From AWTP1-13 sp963775835 (GTDB lineage Bacteria; Pseudomonadota; Alphaproteobacteria; Rhizobiales; Hyphomicrobiaceae), in the NCBI GenBank assembly GCA_963775835.1, contig CAVZKV010000027.1:62001-126000 (forward strand): DNA of 64,000 nucleotides. The letters are read 5' to 3'. Below, piece by piece: positions 43,554 to 53,448 of the stretch. The first letter of the stretch is position 1. Every line of letters starts with the position of its first letter. The position numbers and the translations under genes are program-made. Below the pieces are notes generated by a model, which was not told where the DNA came from, searched no databases, and was given only the letters and a program-made list of their open reading frames with translations.

Positions 43554-44061
43554 GGTGCACTCCGTTCGTTGCAAAAAAGCGGAGGAACCGGCTTTGGCCT
43601 CCCGCAAAATCCTCAAGACACTGCATCGCCAGGTCTGCTCAAGCAAGAGTTCGCAGTCATGCAACGGCGCCAGACCCGGTCTGCAGCCGGCAGCACACCG
43701 TACCGATCAGGATATGGCACCCGGCAACGGCCACCCGTGTGCGGTGAAAAGGCGGGCCGCCGAACCGGGCAAGCCGCTGAGATCCCAGAAAACCGGGCCG
43801 AGCCGCGGCCGCACCGAAGCGGTCGAGCTGGCGCCAAGGGCACCCTTCGCCGTGGCCCTCGGGGTATGATTGAAACGGGGAGGCCGTGCGAGGGCGCTCT
43901 GGTGCGCCGCCGCATCGGCATCCCCGCGGCCGAAACCGCGAGCCTTGGACCACTGCCAGCGCAAGCCTTGGACCCGCGCACTATCGGGTCTCACTTCTAC
44001 ATGGACATCCCCGTCCGCCTGCCCGAAGCTCGCCGGCGGCAAAACCTAAGCGTGTGACGGT
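43554..44061. other. divergent intergenic region
   Basis: 508 bp between the minus-strand binding-protein gene and the plus-strand drug exporter. Both promoters must be here. Short overlapping frames on both strands have no ribosome site or recognisable product. Confidence 0.45.
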
Positions 44062-45583
44062 ATGAGCAGCAGGGCGGGCGAGGGCGGGATATTCAGCCTC
44101 AACGGCAAGCAGTGGCTGACCCTGCTGATGGTGCAGCTTTCCAACATGCTGTTCGGCATGACCATCACGCTTGCAAATTTGGTGCTGCCGCAGGTGCGCG
44201 GCACGCTATCGACGACCCAGGACGAAATTGCCTGGGTCATCACCTTGAACCTGGTGGCCACCGCCGTGGCCACGCCCATGACCGGCTGGCTGTCGAGCCG
44301 CTTCGGCTGGCGCAATCTAATGTTCGGGACGGTGCTGGGCTTCACGGTCTCCTCGTTCCTGTGCGGCCTTGCCAACAGCCTCGAGACCCTGATCCTTGCG
44401 CGCGTGGCGCAGGGGCTGTTCGGCGCACCGATCATGCCCATGGGCCAAGCCATCCTGCTCGCCACCTTCCCGCCGCACCTGCACGCGTTTGCCATCGTCA
44501 TGTGGGGCGTGGGCGCCGTGTTCGGGCCGGTGGCGGGCCCCATCGTCGGCGCCGTCGCAACCGAGGCCTACAATTGGCGCTGGGCGTTCTTCATGATCGT
44601 TCCACCCGGTATTTGTGCGTTGACCTGTATCTGGTTCGCGCTCGCCGACCACACCGGGCGGACCAAGGTACACTTCGACTGGACCGGCTTCCTCGCCCTT
44701 GCCGCCGCCGTTGTCGCCGCCCAACTGATCTTCGACCGCGGCCAGCGGCTCGACTGGTTCGAACTCACAGGAGATCGTGATTTGCACCTTCGTTTGCGCG
44801 TTGTCGCTGTGGATCTTCGTTGCCCACTGCCTCACCGCCGAGCGACCCTTCCTCGACCCGCGCCTGCTGCTCGATCGCAACTTCGCCGTCGGCACCATGA
44901 TCGCCTTCGTCATGGGCATGCTGACATTCACGACCCTGGTGCTGTTTCCAAGTCTGCTGCACGATCTGCGCGGCTACCCCGACAACGCCATCGGCTTACT
45001 GCTCGCCTCCCGCGGGCTCGGCAACTGGACGGCGTTCTTCTTCATCGCCCAGCTCACGCGCGTCGCACCCAGGACGGCCATCGGTATGGGGCTCGCGATC
45101 CAGGCCGCGGGCGGTTTCTGGATGGCGCAGTTCGACATTAACGTCACCGAGTTTGGCCTGTTCTGGAGCCACTTCCTGATGGGGCTCGGTCAGAGCGTTG
45201 CCTTCACGCCCATGACGGTGTTGGCCTTCGCCACCCTGCCGCGCCACCGGATCACCGAGGGCGCCGCCGTTTTCACCATGATGCGCAACTTCGGCTCCAG
45301 CCTCTTCATCTCACTTGCGGTCATGGTGCTGGTGCGCTCCACCTCCATCAACTATGCGCGTCTGACTGAGTTTGTGACGCCCTACCGCGAGACGCTGCTC
45401 TACCCTAGTTTGCCCACGCCCTGGAGCCTCGACACGACCAGCGGCCTCATGCAGGTCGCCAACGAGGTGCAGCGTCAGGCGGCAATGATCGGTTACGTCA
45501 ACGCCTTCCACATGATGGCCTGGACGGCTGCGCTCGCCGTGCCGCTATCATGCCTCCTGCGCACCCGGCCGTCGCTCACTTGA
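44062..45583 (+). CDS. DHA2-family MFS multidrug exporter, frameshifted
   Basis: An EmrB/QacA-type exporter expected to have 14 transmembrane segments, encoded in two frames. The first ~235 codons (GKQWLTLLMVQLSNMLFGMTITLANLVLP, the DHA2 motif C-like GVGAVFGPVAGPIVG and YNWRWAFFMIVPPG) run to FDRGQRLDWFELT. A one-base shift at about 44771-44775 then leads into EIVICTFVCALSLWIFVAHCLTAERPFLDPRLLLDRNF and the rest of the protein, ending LSCLLRTRPSLT at 45583. The span exceeds a multiple of three by one, consistent with a single extra base. If real, only the N-terminal half is made; an assembly error is equally possible. Confidence 0.82.
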
Positions 45584-45643
45584 GGGTTGCAAGCGACGCA
45601 ATGTCGGCAAGGCAACGCTTGCGTCACGGACGGCCGTGCGCCC

Positions 45644-47155
45644 TCAATGCGCGTGGTGCGCGCTGGCGAAGTGGTCGATGTGGTAGGGCGTCTTGGCGAG
45701 TCCAGGGCAGAAGCCGTTGACGAGGCCCTGCAGGCGTTCGAACAGAGCCTTGTTGCCGGCGTTGAGGGCTGCAAGGCGCTCGCGCGTGGCTTCGGCTTTT
45801 TTGGCGAGGGCCGAAAGGTCGACGCCGATGGGTCGGCGGTTCTCCACCAGCAGTTTTCCCCCGACCATGACGGAATGCACAGCACTGCCGTCTTCGGTGT
45901 GGACCAGCTGGTTGGTCGGGTCGTTGCAGGGGATCCAGTTGACGTGGGCAAGGTCGAGAAAGACCAGGTCGGCCTTGTACCCCTTGGCTATCCTGCCGAG
46001 TTTGTCGGCAAAGCCCAACGCCCGAGCGCTGCCAACGGTGGCGGCCTGGAGGATCTCCTCGCTCCTGAGCCAGCGATCGATATCGGGTCCCTTCGCATTG
46101 GAGCCGTAGGCAGCGACGCGGAGCGACTCGTACATGTTTTGGTTGTCGCAGCAGGAGGCCCCGTCGGTGCCGATGCCGACGTTCAGCTTCCGGTCCAGCA
46201 TGGTGCGCACCGCGGCGATACCGTTGCCCAACAGCATGTTGCTGCCGGGATTGTGAGCCACCGAGGCGCCGTGGTCGGCAAGCCGTTGAATGTCGTCGGC
46301 ATCGAGCCAGACGCCGTGCGCGGCGACGAAGTCGGGGCCGAGCAGTCCCAGGTCCTGCAGGTGTGCCGTCGGCGTCTTGCCATACTTCTTGAGGCCGACG
46401 ATCACCTGCGCCTTGGATTCCTGCACGTGCGTGTGCAAGCCGACGCCGAATTCGCGCGCGAGCTTGGCGCAGGCAACCATGAACTCGTCACTGCAATGAT
46501 GCGGGATGGTTGGGGCCACCGCGGGACGGACCAACTCGCGATCGAAGTTCCAGTCGGCGAGCACCTGACGCATTGCGGCGATACTTGCCTCATAGGGAGC
46601 GAGCTTCAGGCGCTCGACGTCCTTTTGCAGGCTGGCCGGAAGGATCTCGAGCAGGCCGGGGATGGCCTCGTAGAATGAGAGGCTCGCGACCATCGGCGCC
46701 ACCACCGCCCGCAGACCCGCATCGGCATAGGCCTTGGCGCAGGCGCCGAGGCCTTCGGGCGTCGGTTGCGGAAACTCGACCGTGAGGTCGTAACAGGCGG
46801 TGCAGCCCTTGAGCAGCATCTCCAAGGCGCCGATGTAGGTCGTCAGATACTTGTCTTCGGCTGCGCGATTGCCGCTGATCCACGGTGCGGCGGTGAGGAG
46901 GAGCTCGAGCGTCCAGCGGTCGCCCATACCCTTGCTCAGATTCCCGTGACCGTGGGTGTGGGCGTTGATGAGGCCCGGGTGGATCAGCCGATCTGTGGCA
47001 TCAACTAGGGCGGCGTCATCCGGTGCGGCGAGGCCTGGTGCGCCGACCGCTACGATGGTGTCGCCGGCAATCAGGAGATCGGCCGGCGGCGCCCGGTGGC
47101 CGCCGATGTCGAGCACACGGCCATTGCGCACGATGCTCATACGCTGGTCTGGCAT
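45644..47155 (-). CDS. AtzA/TrzA-type amidohydrolase
   Basis: A 503-residue metal-dependent hydrolase/deaminase of the cytosine-deaminase/chlorohydrolase branch. AAGGAG with 6-nt spacing fixes the ATG at 47155. Metal ligands are H66 and H68 in NAHTHGHGN, with GVGLHTHVQESK, FVAAHGVWLDADD and GIGTDGASC supplying the other His/Asp positions. ADLVFLDLAHVNWIPCNDPTNQLVH is the usual late block. Enzymes of this group deaminate or dechlorinate N-heterocycles (triazines, guanine, adenosine-like compounds). It is the last gene of an import operon, so the imported molecule is probably its substrate. Confidence 0.9.
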   Translation of the reverse strand: MPDQRMSIVRNGRVLDIGGHRAPPADLLIAGDTIVAVGAPGLAAPDDAALVDATDRLIHPGLINAHTHGHGNLSKGMGDRWTLELLLTAAPWISGNRAAEDKYLTTYIGALEMLLKGCTACYDLTVEFPQPTPEGLGACAKAYADAGLRAVVAPMVASLSFYEAIPGLLEILPASLQKDVERLKLAPYEASIAAMRQVLADWNFDRELVRPAVAPTIPHHCSDEFMVACAKLAREFGVGLHTHVQESKAQVIVGLKKYGKTPTAHLQDLGLLGPDFVAAHGVWLDADDIQRLADHGASVAHNPGSNMLLGNGIAAVRTMLDRKLNVGIGTDGASCCDNQNMYESLRVAAYGSNAKGPDIDRWLRSEEILQAATVGSARALGFADKLGRIAKGYKADLVFLDLAHVNWIPCNDPTNQLVHTEDGSAVHSVMVGGKLLVENRRPIGVDLSALAKKAEATRERLAALNAGNKALFERLQGLVNGFCPGLAKTPYHIDHFASAHHAH

Positions 47156-47168
47156 GGAGTGCTCCTTT

Positions 47169-48020
47169 TTAAACGGTCGGCCTGTCGATGCCGGGAGACC
47201 AAGGGAAGAAGATGCGTTCGATCGCCACGATAATCTGGAACAGCACGATCCCCATGATCGAAAGAATGACCAGTGCGCCCCAGGCAAGCTGTACCTTGAA
47301 AAACGCGGTCGAGGTTTGAATCAGGTAACCCAGGCCAGCATCGGCGTTCACGAACTCGGCGACCACGGCACCAACGACCGCCAGCGCGATGGCGGCCTTG
47401 AGGCCACTGAAGATGAAGGGCACGGCATAGGGTAGGCGGATACGCCACAGTTCGGTCCAGCGGTTGGCCCGGCAGGCCCGGCCGAGCTCGATAAGGTCTA
47501 GCGGCACCGACACGAGCCCCGAGGCGACGGACAGCACCAGCGGGAAAAAGGCGACGAGGAATGTGACGACCACGCGCGGCAGCTCGCTAGTGCCGAGAAC
47601 GACGACGAGGATGGGCGCCAAGGCGACCTTGGGGATTGCTTGTGTCAGCACCAGCAATGGGTAGACGGCGCCCGCGACGAGGCGCGAAGAGGTGAGGAGT
47701 ACGGCCAGCGGCAGGCTGACGAGGACCGAGACGAGAAATCCGAGTAGGACGGTCTTGCCGGTCACCAGCGTGTGCCAGGCCACGTTGCCGGGCAGCGCGC
47801 TCGTCTCTCTCCAGATCGCCGACGGTGCCGGGATGATATAGGAGGGGATGCTGAAGAGTTGGCAGACGGCCTCCCAGACCACAATCAGCGAGGCGATCGC
47901 CGCGATCGGCAGCACGATCTCGACAAACCAGGCAGGGGCTGACCGCGGCTCAGTGGATTGCGCTGGCGGCAACTCCGAAGATGAGCTGACGGATCCGGCT
48001 GGCTGCACGCTGGAACTCAT
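47169..48020 (-). CDS. SsuC/ThiX-type ABC transporter permease
   Basis: A 283-residue permease with six hydrophobic segments. The EAA loop is IELGRACRANRWTELWRIRLPYAVPFIFSGLKAAIALAVVGAVVAEFV, the hallmark of the taurine/nitrate/aliphatic sulfonate permease group. GGAGG with 6-nt spacing precedes ATG 48020, so the unusually long 71-bp overlap with the end of the ATPase gene is genuine. It works with the ATPase at 47950 and the binding protein at 48731. Confidence 0.92.
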   Translation of the reverse strand: MSSSVQPAGSVSSSSELPPAQSTEPRSAPAWFVEIVLPIAAIASLIVVWEAVCQLFSIPSYIIPAPSAIWRETSALPGNVAWHTLVTGKTVLLGFLVSVLVSLPLAVLLTSSRLVAGAVYPLLVLTQAIPKVALAPILVVVLGTSELPRVVVTFLVAFFPLVLSVASGLVSVPLDLIELGRACRANRWTELWRIRLPYAVPFIFSGLKAAIALAVVGAVVAEFVNADAGLGYLIQTSTAFFKVQLAWGALVILSIMGIVLFQIIVAIERIFFPWSPGIDRPTV

Positions 48021-48720
48021 CTAAAGCCTCCATCCCAAACTGTCGTGGCCGCGGAACCTCGACGGGAACGATCTCGAGGATGCGCCCGGGGCGCGAGGAC
48101 AGGACGACCACGCGATCGGCAAGCATCACCGATTCCGGGATCGAATGGGTGACGAAAAGGACGGTCTTGGGTTGCTCGCGCCAAATGCGCATGAGTTGCA
48201 GGGTCAGCTCCTCGCGCGTCAGCGCATCGAGAGAGCCGAAGGGTTCGTCCATCAGCAGGATGTCGGGGTCGTGCACCAGCGCGCGGCAGATGCCGGTGCG
48301 CATCTGCATGCCGCCTGACAGCTCGCGCGGATATTTTCCCTCGAAGCCTTCCAGGCCGACGAGCTTGAGCAGGCTTTTGGCGCGACCCGGGCTTTCGGGC
48401 GTGACACGCTTCATCATCTTGAGGGGAAAGAGCACGTTGTCGAGCACGCTCGCCCAGGGCAGTAGCGTGGGCGACTGAAACACGATGCCGGTCTCCGCGC
48501 GCGGCTCGGCGACCAGCTTCCCTCCAATCATCACGCGGCCCTGGCTCACCGGCAGCAGGCCGCCGACCAGCCGCAGCAACGTCGATTTCCCGCAACCGGA
48601 GGGGCCGACAAGGCAGACGAACTCGTTGCGACGGATCGAGATCGAGACATTGCTGAGCGCAGCGACCCGATCGCGGTCGCGCGAGACGAAGTGCTTGGAA
48701 ACGTTCTCGATCTCGATCAC
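47950..48720 (-). CDS. SsuB/TauB-type ABC transporter ATPase
   Basis: A 256-residue ATPase. A GTG at 48720 gives VIEIENVSKHFVSRDRDRVAALSNVSISI, the expected start. Walker A GPSGCGKSTLLRLVGG, the Q-loop region GIVFQSPTLLPWASVLDNV, signature ELSGGMQMRTGICRAL, Walker B ILLMDEPFGSLDALTREEL and switch FVTHSIPESVMLADRVVVL are complete. The GMQMR variant of the signature is common in this family. Its 3' end overlaps the permease start by 71 bp; it begins 10 bp after the binding-protein gene. Confidence 0.92.
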   Translation of the reverse strand: MIEIENVSKHFVSRDRDRVAALSNVSISIRRNEFVCLVGPSGCGKSTLLRLVGGLLPVSQGRVMIGGKLVAEPRAETGIVFQSPTLLPWASVLDNVLFPLKMMKRVTPESPGRAKSLLKLVGLEGFEGKYPRELSGGMQMRTGICRALVHDPDILLMDEPFGSLDALTREELTLQLMRIWREQPKTVLFVTHSIPESVMLADRVVVLSSRPGRILEIVPVEVPRPRQFGMEALDEFQRAASRIRQLIFGVAASAIH

Positions 48721-48730
48721 GCGGACTGGC

Positions 48731-49717
48731 TCACTTTTCGACGAGAGACGTGTCGATCGCCTGCTTGTAGTCCCATTTCGGATCGAGCTCCTGTGCGTCT
48801 GCAATCGCCTTCCATGTGAACGCGAGCCGCTCGGGGCTCTCCTTGCCCCAGCCGTATTGCTGCGAATGGTCGTTGAAGACGAAGGTCAGCGTGGCGCGCA
48901 CGCTACCCAAGCAGTCGTCGAGTGCGACCTCGGGGATCCTCTCGACGTGCGCCTTACAGGTTTCCTCGGGATTGTCCCGCGCGAACTCGAAGGTTTTCTT
49001 GATGGCGCGCAAGAAGCGTTTCGCCAGCTCCGGCTTCTCGGCGATCATCTTGTCGGTGGCGACGATGGTGGCCGCAAAGATCTTGAACCCGACCTCGACG
49101 AACGGGAGCACAACGATCTCCTCGCCCGCCGCCTTGGCTGCCTTGTTCTGGTAGTAGTGGTGGATCGAATAGAACGGTGCCGCATCGAGATTCTTGGCAA
49201 TCAGCTGCGTGGCCATCGCCGCGCCGTCCATGTTGACCCAGGTGATTTTGTTCGGATCGGTACCGGCACGCTCGGCGACCTTAGGGAAATAAAACTTGTG
49301 GCTGTTGCCCGGCGTAATCCCGATCTTCTTGCCTTCGAGGCCCTTGAAGTTGGTGATACCGGAACTCTTCAGCACGAACAGTGAGTGCGGTGACTGGGAG
49401 TAGATCACGGCGATGGTTTTCACCGGCACGTTTTGGCGGGCGCGGGCCGTCATCACGGCCGCCATGTCGGCGACGCCGAAGTCGAAGCCGCCACCGGCGA
49501 GCTTGGTGACGGTGTCGCCTGACCCGTAACCGCGGGTGATGGTGATATCGATCCCCTCGGAGGCGAAGATGCCCTTCTGCCAACCGCCGTAGTACATGGC
49601 GTGTTCACCCGAGGGGATCCAGTCGGTCTGAAACCGCACCTTGTCCTGAGCCAACGCCGGCGCTGCAGCGCCAAGCGCCATGGCGGTGGCCGCGATCCTG
49701 AGGCGCGCGAGCGTCAT
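48731..49717 (-). CDS. NMT1/ThiY-like ABC transporter substrate-binding protein
   Basis: A 328-residue periplasmic receptor. AAGGAGG before ATG 49717 gives the signal peptide MTLARLRIAATAMALGAAAPALAQ. The mature part begins VRFQTDWIPSGEHAMYYGGWQKGIF, then GIDITITRGYGSGDTVTKLAGGGFDFGVADMAAVM, typical of NMT1/THI5-like receptors for pyrimidine precursors, sulfonates or similar. NFKGLEGKKIGITPG is the usual hinge segment. Its operon ends in an amidohydrolase of the N-heterocycle type, which favours a heterocyclic ligand (inference). Confidence 0.9.
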   Translation of the reverse strand: MTLARLRIAATAMALGAAAPALAQDKVRFQTDWIPSGEHAMYYGGWQKGIFASEGIDITITRGYGSGDTVTKLAGGGFDFGVADMAAVMTARARQNVPVKTIAVIYSQSPHSLFVLKSSGITNFKGLEGKKIGITPGNSHKFYFPKVAERAGTDPNKITWVNMDGAAMATQLIAKNLDAAPFYSIHHYYQNKAAKAAGEEIVVLPFVEVGFKIFAATIVATDKMIAEKPELAKRFLRAIKKTFEFARDNPEETCKAHVERIPEVALDDCLGSVRATLTFVFNDHSQQYGWGKESPERLAFTWKAIADAQELDPKWDYKQAIDTSLVEK

Positions 49718-50298
49718 CACCCCCTCCTTCGTCTGTGAACAGCTGTGCGAAAGTATGCGCCGTGGGCAAGCGGCCGGCAATTCGAAAACGGAAACGCGCC
49801 GCCAGGATCGGGCCGTTGCCGGCAACGGGGGCAGCTTCTCGCCACAAGCGCGAGCAGTCTGCTTAAGCGTCGAGCAGCCGGGTGGGCCCGTTAAAGGTCA
49901 CACGCCACCGGCGTTGGCTGAGAGAGGGCAATCGACTCCATCACATCGACACGGACCATGCAAAGACGCCATGCAAGCCGGCCCACGCCGCAAGGCCCTG
50001 GTCGAGTGCCGCAGCGCTCGAGCGCGCGGGGGGAGCGCGGCGGAGCCCATCGCGGCCTGGTCAAGGACGGCGTTGGGCACCAGCTCAAGGGTAAAGCGCG
50101 CGATCAATGCGGCTTGATGTCCGCGCCGCTTCGAGGGTTTACGACGGAATCGTTGTGCTGCCTTGAAGGCGTTTAGGGTTTGCTCGGACCCACACGTGTT
50201 TAAGATCGCGGGTAAGGTCGGAGAGCAACACGCGGTGGCAAACGCTTTGGCGACCGCATCTGCCAAGTCGGAAATAGGCTTGCCGCGAGTTATCGACC
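49718..50298. other. intergenic stretch, no gene recognised
   Basis: 581 bp with the promoter side of the import operon at its left end. Long overlapping frames exist because of GC-rich composition but none has a ribosome site or recognisable domain. A GGCTGAGAG segment at about 49915 is discussed among the rejected items. Confidence 0.4.
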
Positions 50299-50987
50299 TC
50301 AGTTGCGATTCGAGGCCTCCAGAGCTGCCACGTTGCGTCGAAGCTGCTTGAGCAAATCGATGACGCTCTGTCCGCTTACGTAGGGTGCGAACAGGTAATA
50401 GTATACGAGCTTGCTCTTGACGATGGTGGGGCGAACACAGCGGCCTGCGCGATATCTGTGCCGGTTTGCAACCGTATCCGCTGCAGCAGAGCGGCGTAGC
50501 AGGTATTGAAGTCTTCGTCCAGCACACCAAGAAACTTCATTTCGTTGATCTTGACTGTTTTCATGACTTCGTCGAAGCGCCTCTGAACGTCCGGCGTCAT
50601 GTTGGTCGTGAGGCTTTCGCCTTTCGCACGCAGCTGCGCGCAAGTCCCCTTGATGACCTCGGCGGGCGCTGCTGGAAGGTTCGAGTTCTCCCACGCCTTG
50701 AGCGTCTGATACTGGGCGTAGTTCGCAAGCAGCGGGCGCCGCCCGGCGTGCCAGTCGTCGAGCTGTTGGCATTCTGCGCTGATCACCAGCAGGCGATTGC
50801 CGCCCTTGTCCAGCATGGCGCCGATGGCCGTTATCATGCCCGCATCGCCCGGCTGAGCCTCGCTCAATTCGCAGTACCCGGCCGGCGCCGGCAGGGTTAG
50901 TGCCACCGCGCCGAGTTTCGCCTCTTTGGCCGCGGCGGCCCAGCAGAGCAGGCAAAGTGTCGTCAGCGCACAAGCAACACGGATCAT
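50299..50987 (-). CDS. secreted hypothetical protein, frameshifted near its end
   Basis: The ATG at 50987 gives a signal peptide (MIRVACALTTLCLLCWAAAA) and a protein reading ALTLPAPAGYCELSEAQPGDAGMITAIGAMLDKGGNRLLVISAECQQLDDW, then TCAQLRAKGESLTTNM. At about 50426-50432 one base appears to be missing: the first frame runs to TDIAQAAVFAP, and the natural continuation TIVKSKLVYYYLFAPYVSGQSVIDLLKQLRRNVAALEASNRN lies in the next frame, ending at 50299. The full product would be about 229 residues. The family, seen in rhizobia, has no known function. Three cysteines suggest disulfides in the periplasm. Confidence 0.65.
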
Positions 50988-51400
50988 TTTTGCCTCCCTT
51001 AAAGGATGGCGCCGCGTCTCTATCACGCCTTCGCGTTTGGATTGTCACTAGTGGCGCGAGGACAACAAGGAGCGCGGCGACTATTTGACCGTGCACCTGG
51101 TCCTTGGGCAACTTGCGCCCGCCGCGCCAGGTGACCCATCGAGCTCAGCTGGTTCCGATCCGCGGGGTCAAGCAGACTAAAAATGGCTTCAAATTCCGGG
51201 GGCTTGACCGCCGTCGACTCAAATCGGCCATAGGTCGGTGGCCGATGCCGCACTGCGGCAGCATCCCTGCTTGCTCGCAGTTCGCCGCCTCACAGGTCGC
51301 TTAAGCTTCGAGGTTCCCATGGACGCTAGGGATCCGAGATTTCCTGTCGGGCGCAGGGGAAGATTGCCGCGCCCTGGCACATGTGGAGGGGAGAACCTAA
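50988..51400. other. divergent intergenic region
   Basis: 413 bp between a minus-strand and a plus-strand secreted-protein gene. No gene or clear motif is seen apart from the GGAGGGGAG ribosome site of the next gene at its right end. Confidence 0.45.
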
Positions 51401-51919
51401 ATGAACCGAGCTAGCATTGTCGGCATTTTCGGCATGGCCATGTTAGCGTGGGGCCTGATTTTACAAATCGCCATGAGCCAGCAAAAACCTCTCAGGGAGC
51501 AACTCGTTGGAACCTGGGCACTTGTCTCCTGGGGCCAGAGGAATGCGGATGGCACCACGGTCCAGCAGTTCGGTGCAAATCCAATAGGGATCGCCTTCTT
51601 TGATACGACCGGCCATTACATCATCACGGTGATGCGGGCAGACCGTGCCAAATATGCAATCGATAACTTCGGGCAGATCGCGCAAGCCACGGCTGAAGAA
51701 AACAAGGCCACAGCCCAAGGGACCATAACCTACTTTGGGACATACTCAGTGAACGAGCTGGATCGGACCATTGCCATCCACGTCGAGGGCAGCTCTTTCC
51801 CGAATTGGAATGGAACCGATCAGCAGCGTCTCTTCGAGATCACGGAAGACGAGCTCAAGTTGACCGTCCGCCCTCCACGGGGGGGCAGTGTTGACGTCCT
51901 CTGGAAGCGGGCGAAATAG
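51401..51919 (+). CDS. lipocalin-like domain protein, exported
   Basis: A 172-residue protein with GGAGGGGAG before the ATG. The N-terminus is a signal anchor or signal peptide (IVGIFGMAMLAWGLILQIAMS). The rest is a lipocalin-like beta barrel of the Lipocalin_5 type: LREQLVGTWALVSWGQRNADGTTVQQFGANPIGIAFFDTTGHYIITVMRADR, ITYFGTYSVNELDRTIAIHVEGSSFPNWNGTDQQRLFEI and ELKLTVRPPRGGSVDVLWKR. Such proteins probably bind small hydrophobic molecules; no ligand is known. It is a stand-alone gene. Confidence 0.85.
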   Translation: MNRASIVGIFGMAMLAWGLILQIAMSQQKPLREQLVGTWALVSWGQRNADGTTVQQFGANPIGIAFFDTTGHYIITVMRADRAKYAIDNFGQIAQATAEENKATAQGTITYFGTYSVNELDRTIAIHVEGSSFPNWNGTDQQRLFEITEDELKLTVRPPRGGSVDVLWKRAK

Positions 51920-52027
51920 GCTGCACGCACGATGGGCTCGTCCAGCAAGTCTCTAAGAAGCTCTCCCCCGAATTGGGGATTAAAAAATCGTCCGACCGCG
52001 GTCATTTACCCTTCGTGAAGGACCGGT

Positions 52028-52210
52028 CTGAATGGGCCGCCCGGCTTGGGGAAGTCAGGGCGCGATCCATTCCTACTTTGGAGCATCAACCGGCGGCCGC
52101 AGACATACGCCCGGCCTCCCGTTTTTGGTCAGGGCACGTTCTGCCTCCCTTGGACCGCGTTCGGCAAACTTCACCAACAAGCCCGAACGCGGTCGCTCCT
52201 TTGGCACCGT
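52028..52210. repeat. dispersed repeat with long hairpin, copy A
   Basis: About 180 bp shared with 61612-61790 at reduced identity: common blocks are CCGCCCGGCT, AAGTCAGGGC, CCCGGCCT, GGTCAGGGCAC and TTGGACCGCGTT. Its core is a perfect 12-bp inverted repeat, GACCGCGTTCGG (52153-52164) with CCGAACGCGGTC (52183-52194), and an 18-nt loop. No transposase is associated. Confidence 0.65.
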
Positions 52211-52532
52211 GCAGCAGTCGAGACCTTGCCCTGCTCGGCTGATCCTCATCAGTGGGGCTGCTGGCCATTCGGTGCCGGCAGGGCACGACGCGCAATCGCA
52301 CACCCGGCGTATTGCCCTCGTTGCCCTTGAACAGCTCGGCTAGTTTCTCACTGATGCCGTAGGTCAGCGAGCCCTCGACGGGCTGCGTTGCTTTGCCGAA
52401 GCCACGGTCGAACATCTCCCAGCTGGCGGCCACGCGCACCGCTTCGCTCTCGGTCTTGGTTGCGACCCTGATCAGCTCCCCAACCAAGACCGGAGCTTCC
52501 TTGCAGGCAATTTCCTTCTGCTCGCGCGTCAT
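52086..52532 (-). CDS. phage small-terminase/DUF5681-like fragment
   Basis: The first ~77 codons (CKEAPVLVGELIRVATKTESEAVRVAASWEMFDRGFGKATQPVEG, then SEKLAELFKGNEGNTPG) match the C-terminal part of DUF5681/small-terminase-like proteins, with the SEAxRVAAxxxxxDRGxGKxTQPVEG core. The rest of the frame runs through the hairpin repeat and is not protein-like. The N-terminal GxxKGxxNK part of such proteins is absent here but is present as a separate relic near 53460-53600. The ribosome site at 52532 is weak. It is probably a remnant of a prophage-type gene. Confidence 0.45.
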   Translation of the reverse strand: MTREQKEIACKEAPVLVGELIRVATKTESEAVRVAASWEMFDRGFGKATQPVEGSLTYGISEKLAELFKGNEGNTPGVRLRVVPCRHRMASSPTDEDQPSRARSRLLHGAKGATAFGLVGEVCRTRSKGGRTCPDQKREAGRMSAAAG

Positions 52533-53289
52533 GAGTGGCTCGCTACCGCCACCGTGCGCGCCTTTACGTCAAACGAGGCCCGGCACACTGGAACTGACGA
52601 AAAGCGGTAGCTCGTTCCGTGGGAAAAAACTCAGTCCGTTCCACGCAGAGAGCGCATCTTGTCGCACCCTGAGCAGCTAGCCAGATGGGAGAAAATAATT
52701 GCCGGGAAGTAATTTGCGCAGCTCGGAGCGAGGCACGTAGAAGGCCGCCTGGGAGCGTCATGCATGGGCTTCTGTGTTTGGCCAGGTCAACCCCGCACCG
52801 CCCGGGCCGATCCCTGTCCTGCACGGCGCTCCTGAACTGAACCGTCGCCCTTGCAGAACTCGGTTCCGTCGGAACCACCGTCGGTTCCACAGGTCGTTCC
52901 ACGAACCCCCAATTCGATTGGCTGAATGATTTCGTAAAACAAAACGGGGCACGGCAGTGGGCGGTAGCAGATCAGGGCTTCATCGAAGAGCGCATTACAA
53001 AGCCTCTGGGTATGAACTCAACGGGGTTGGCTACTCGGATCGGGCGAAAACGACAATGCCGATCTTGCACCTACGCCTGCTGCAGGCCAGGGTTTCGGAT
53101 TAGCCGTCGCCGAGATACGCCGCTCCTTGGCGAGCTGCCCCAGAGCTATCCGCCCTCATGTACTTGCTACGAGCCTCCCACCAAACATGAATGTCGCCGT
53201 GACTCGCGGTGCCGTCGGCCGTCGTGAGGCGACAGGTGCGCCGATGACATTTGGCGCAGATGATCGTCAATGGGCATGGCCACCACCCG
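52533..53289. other. intergenic stretch with decayed sequence
   Basis: 757 bp without a supported gene. A GGTTCCG-T-CGGAACC inverted repeat lies near 52860. Short frames on both strands have no ribosome site or recognisable product. Confidence 0.4.
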
Positions 53290-53448
53290 TCAAGTCCACA
53301 CCAGAGTGCCGAGCAGCAATAAGGCATTACCGATCAAAAATAGTCCGATCGCGAATTCCAGCGCGCCGCCACCAAGTAAGCCAACAACACCAGCAATCGC
53401 CAAGGTGACCGCGGCCAGAGCCCTGGCAAACTTCTGAAGATCCATCAT
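53290..53448 (-). CDS. small membrane protein, 52 residues
   Basis: AAGGAG with exactly 6-nt spacing precedes ATG 53448. The product (MMDLQKFARALAAVTLAIAG, VVGLLGGGALEFAIGLFLIG, NALLLLGTLVWT) is almost entirely two transmembrane helices separated by a short Gly-rich turn, with a cytoplasmic MMDLQKF head. The same frame extends upstream into a DUF5681-like relic, but the ribosome site argues for this short product. Confidence 0.6.
   Translation of the reverse strand: MMDLQKFARALAAVTLAIAGVVGLLGGGALEFAIGLFLIGNALLLLGTLVWT

Noticed and set aside
49905..49960. GGCTGAGAG segment resembling the TPP riboswitch core
   Set aside because: It is on the plus strand, whereas the ThiY-like operon is on the minus strand. 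The ACCTGATC part and the rest of the THI-box are absent.
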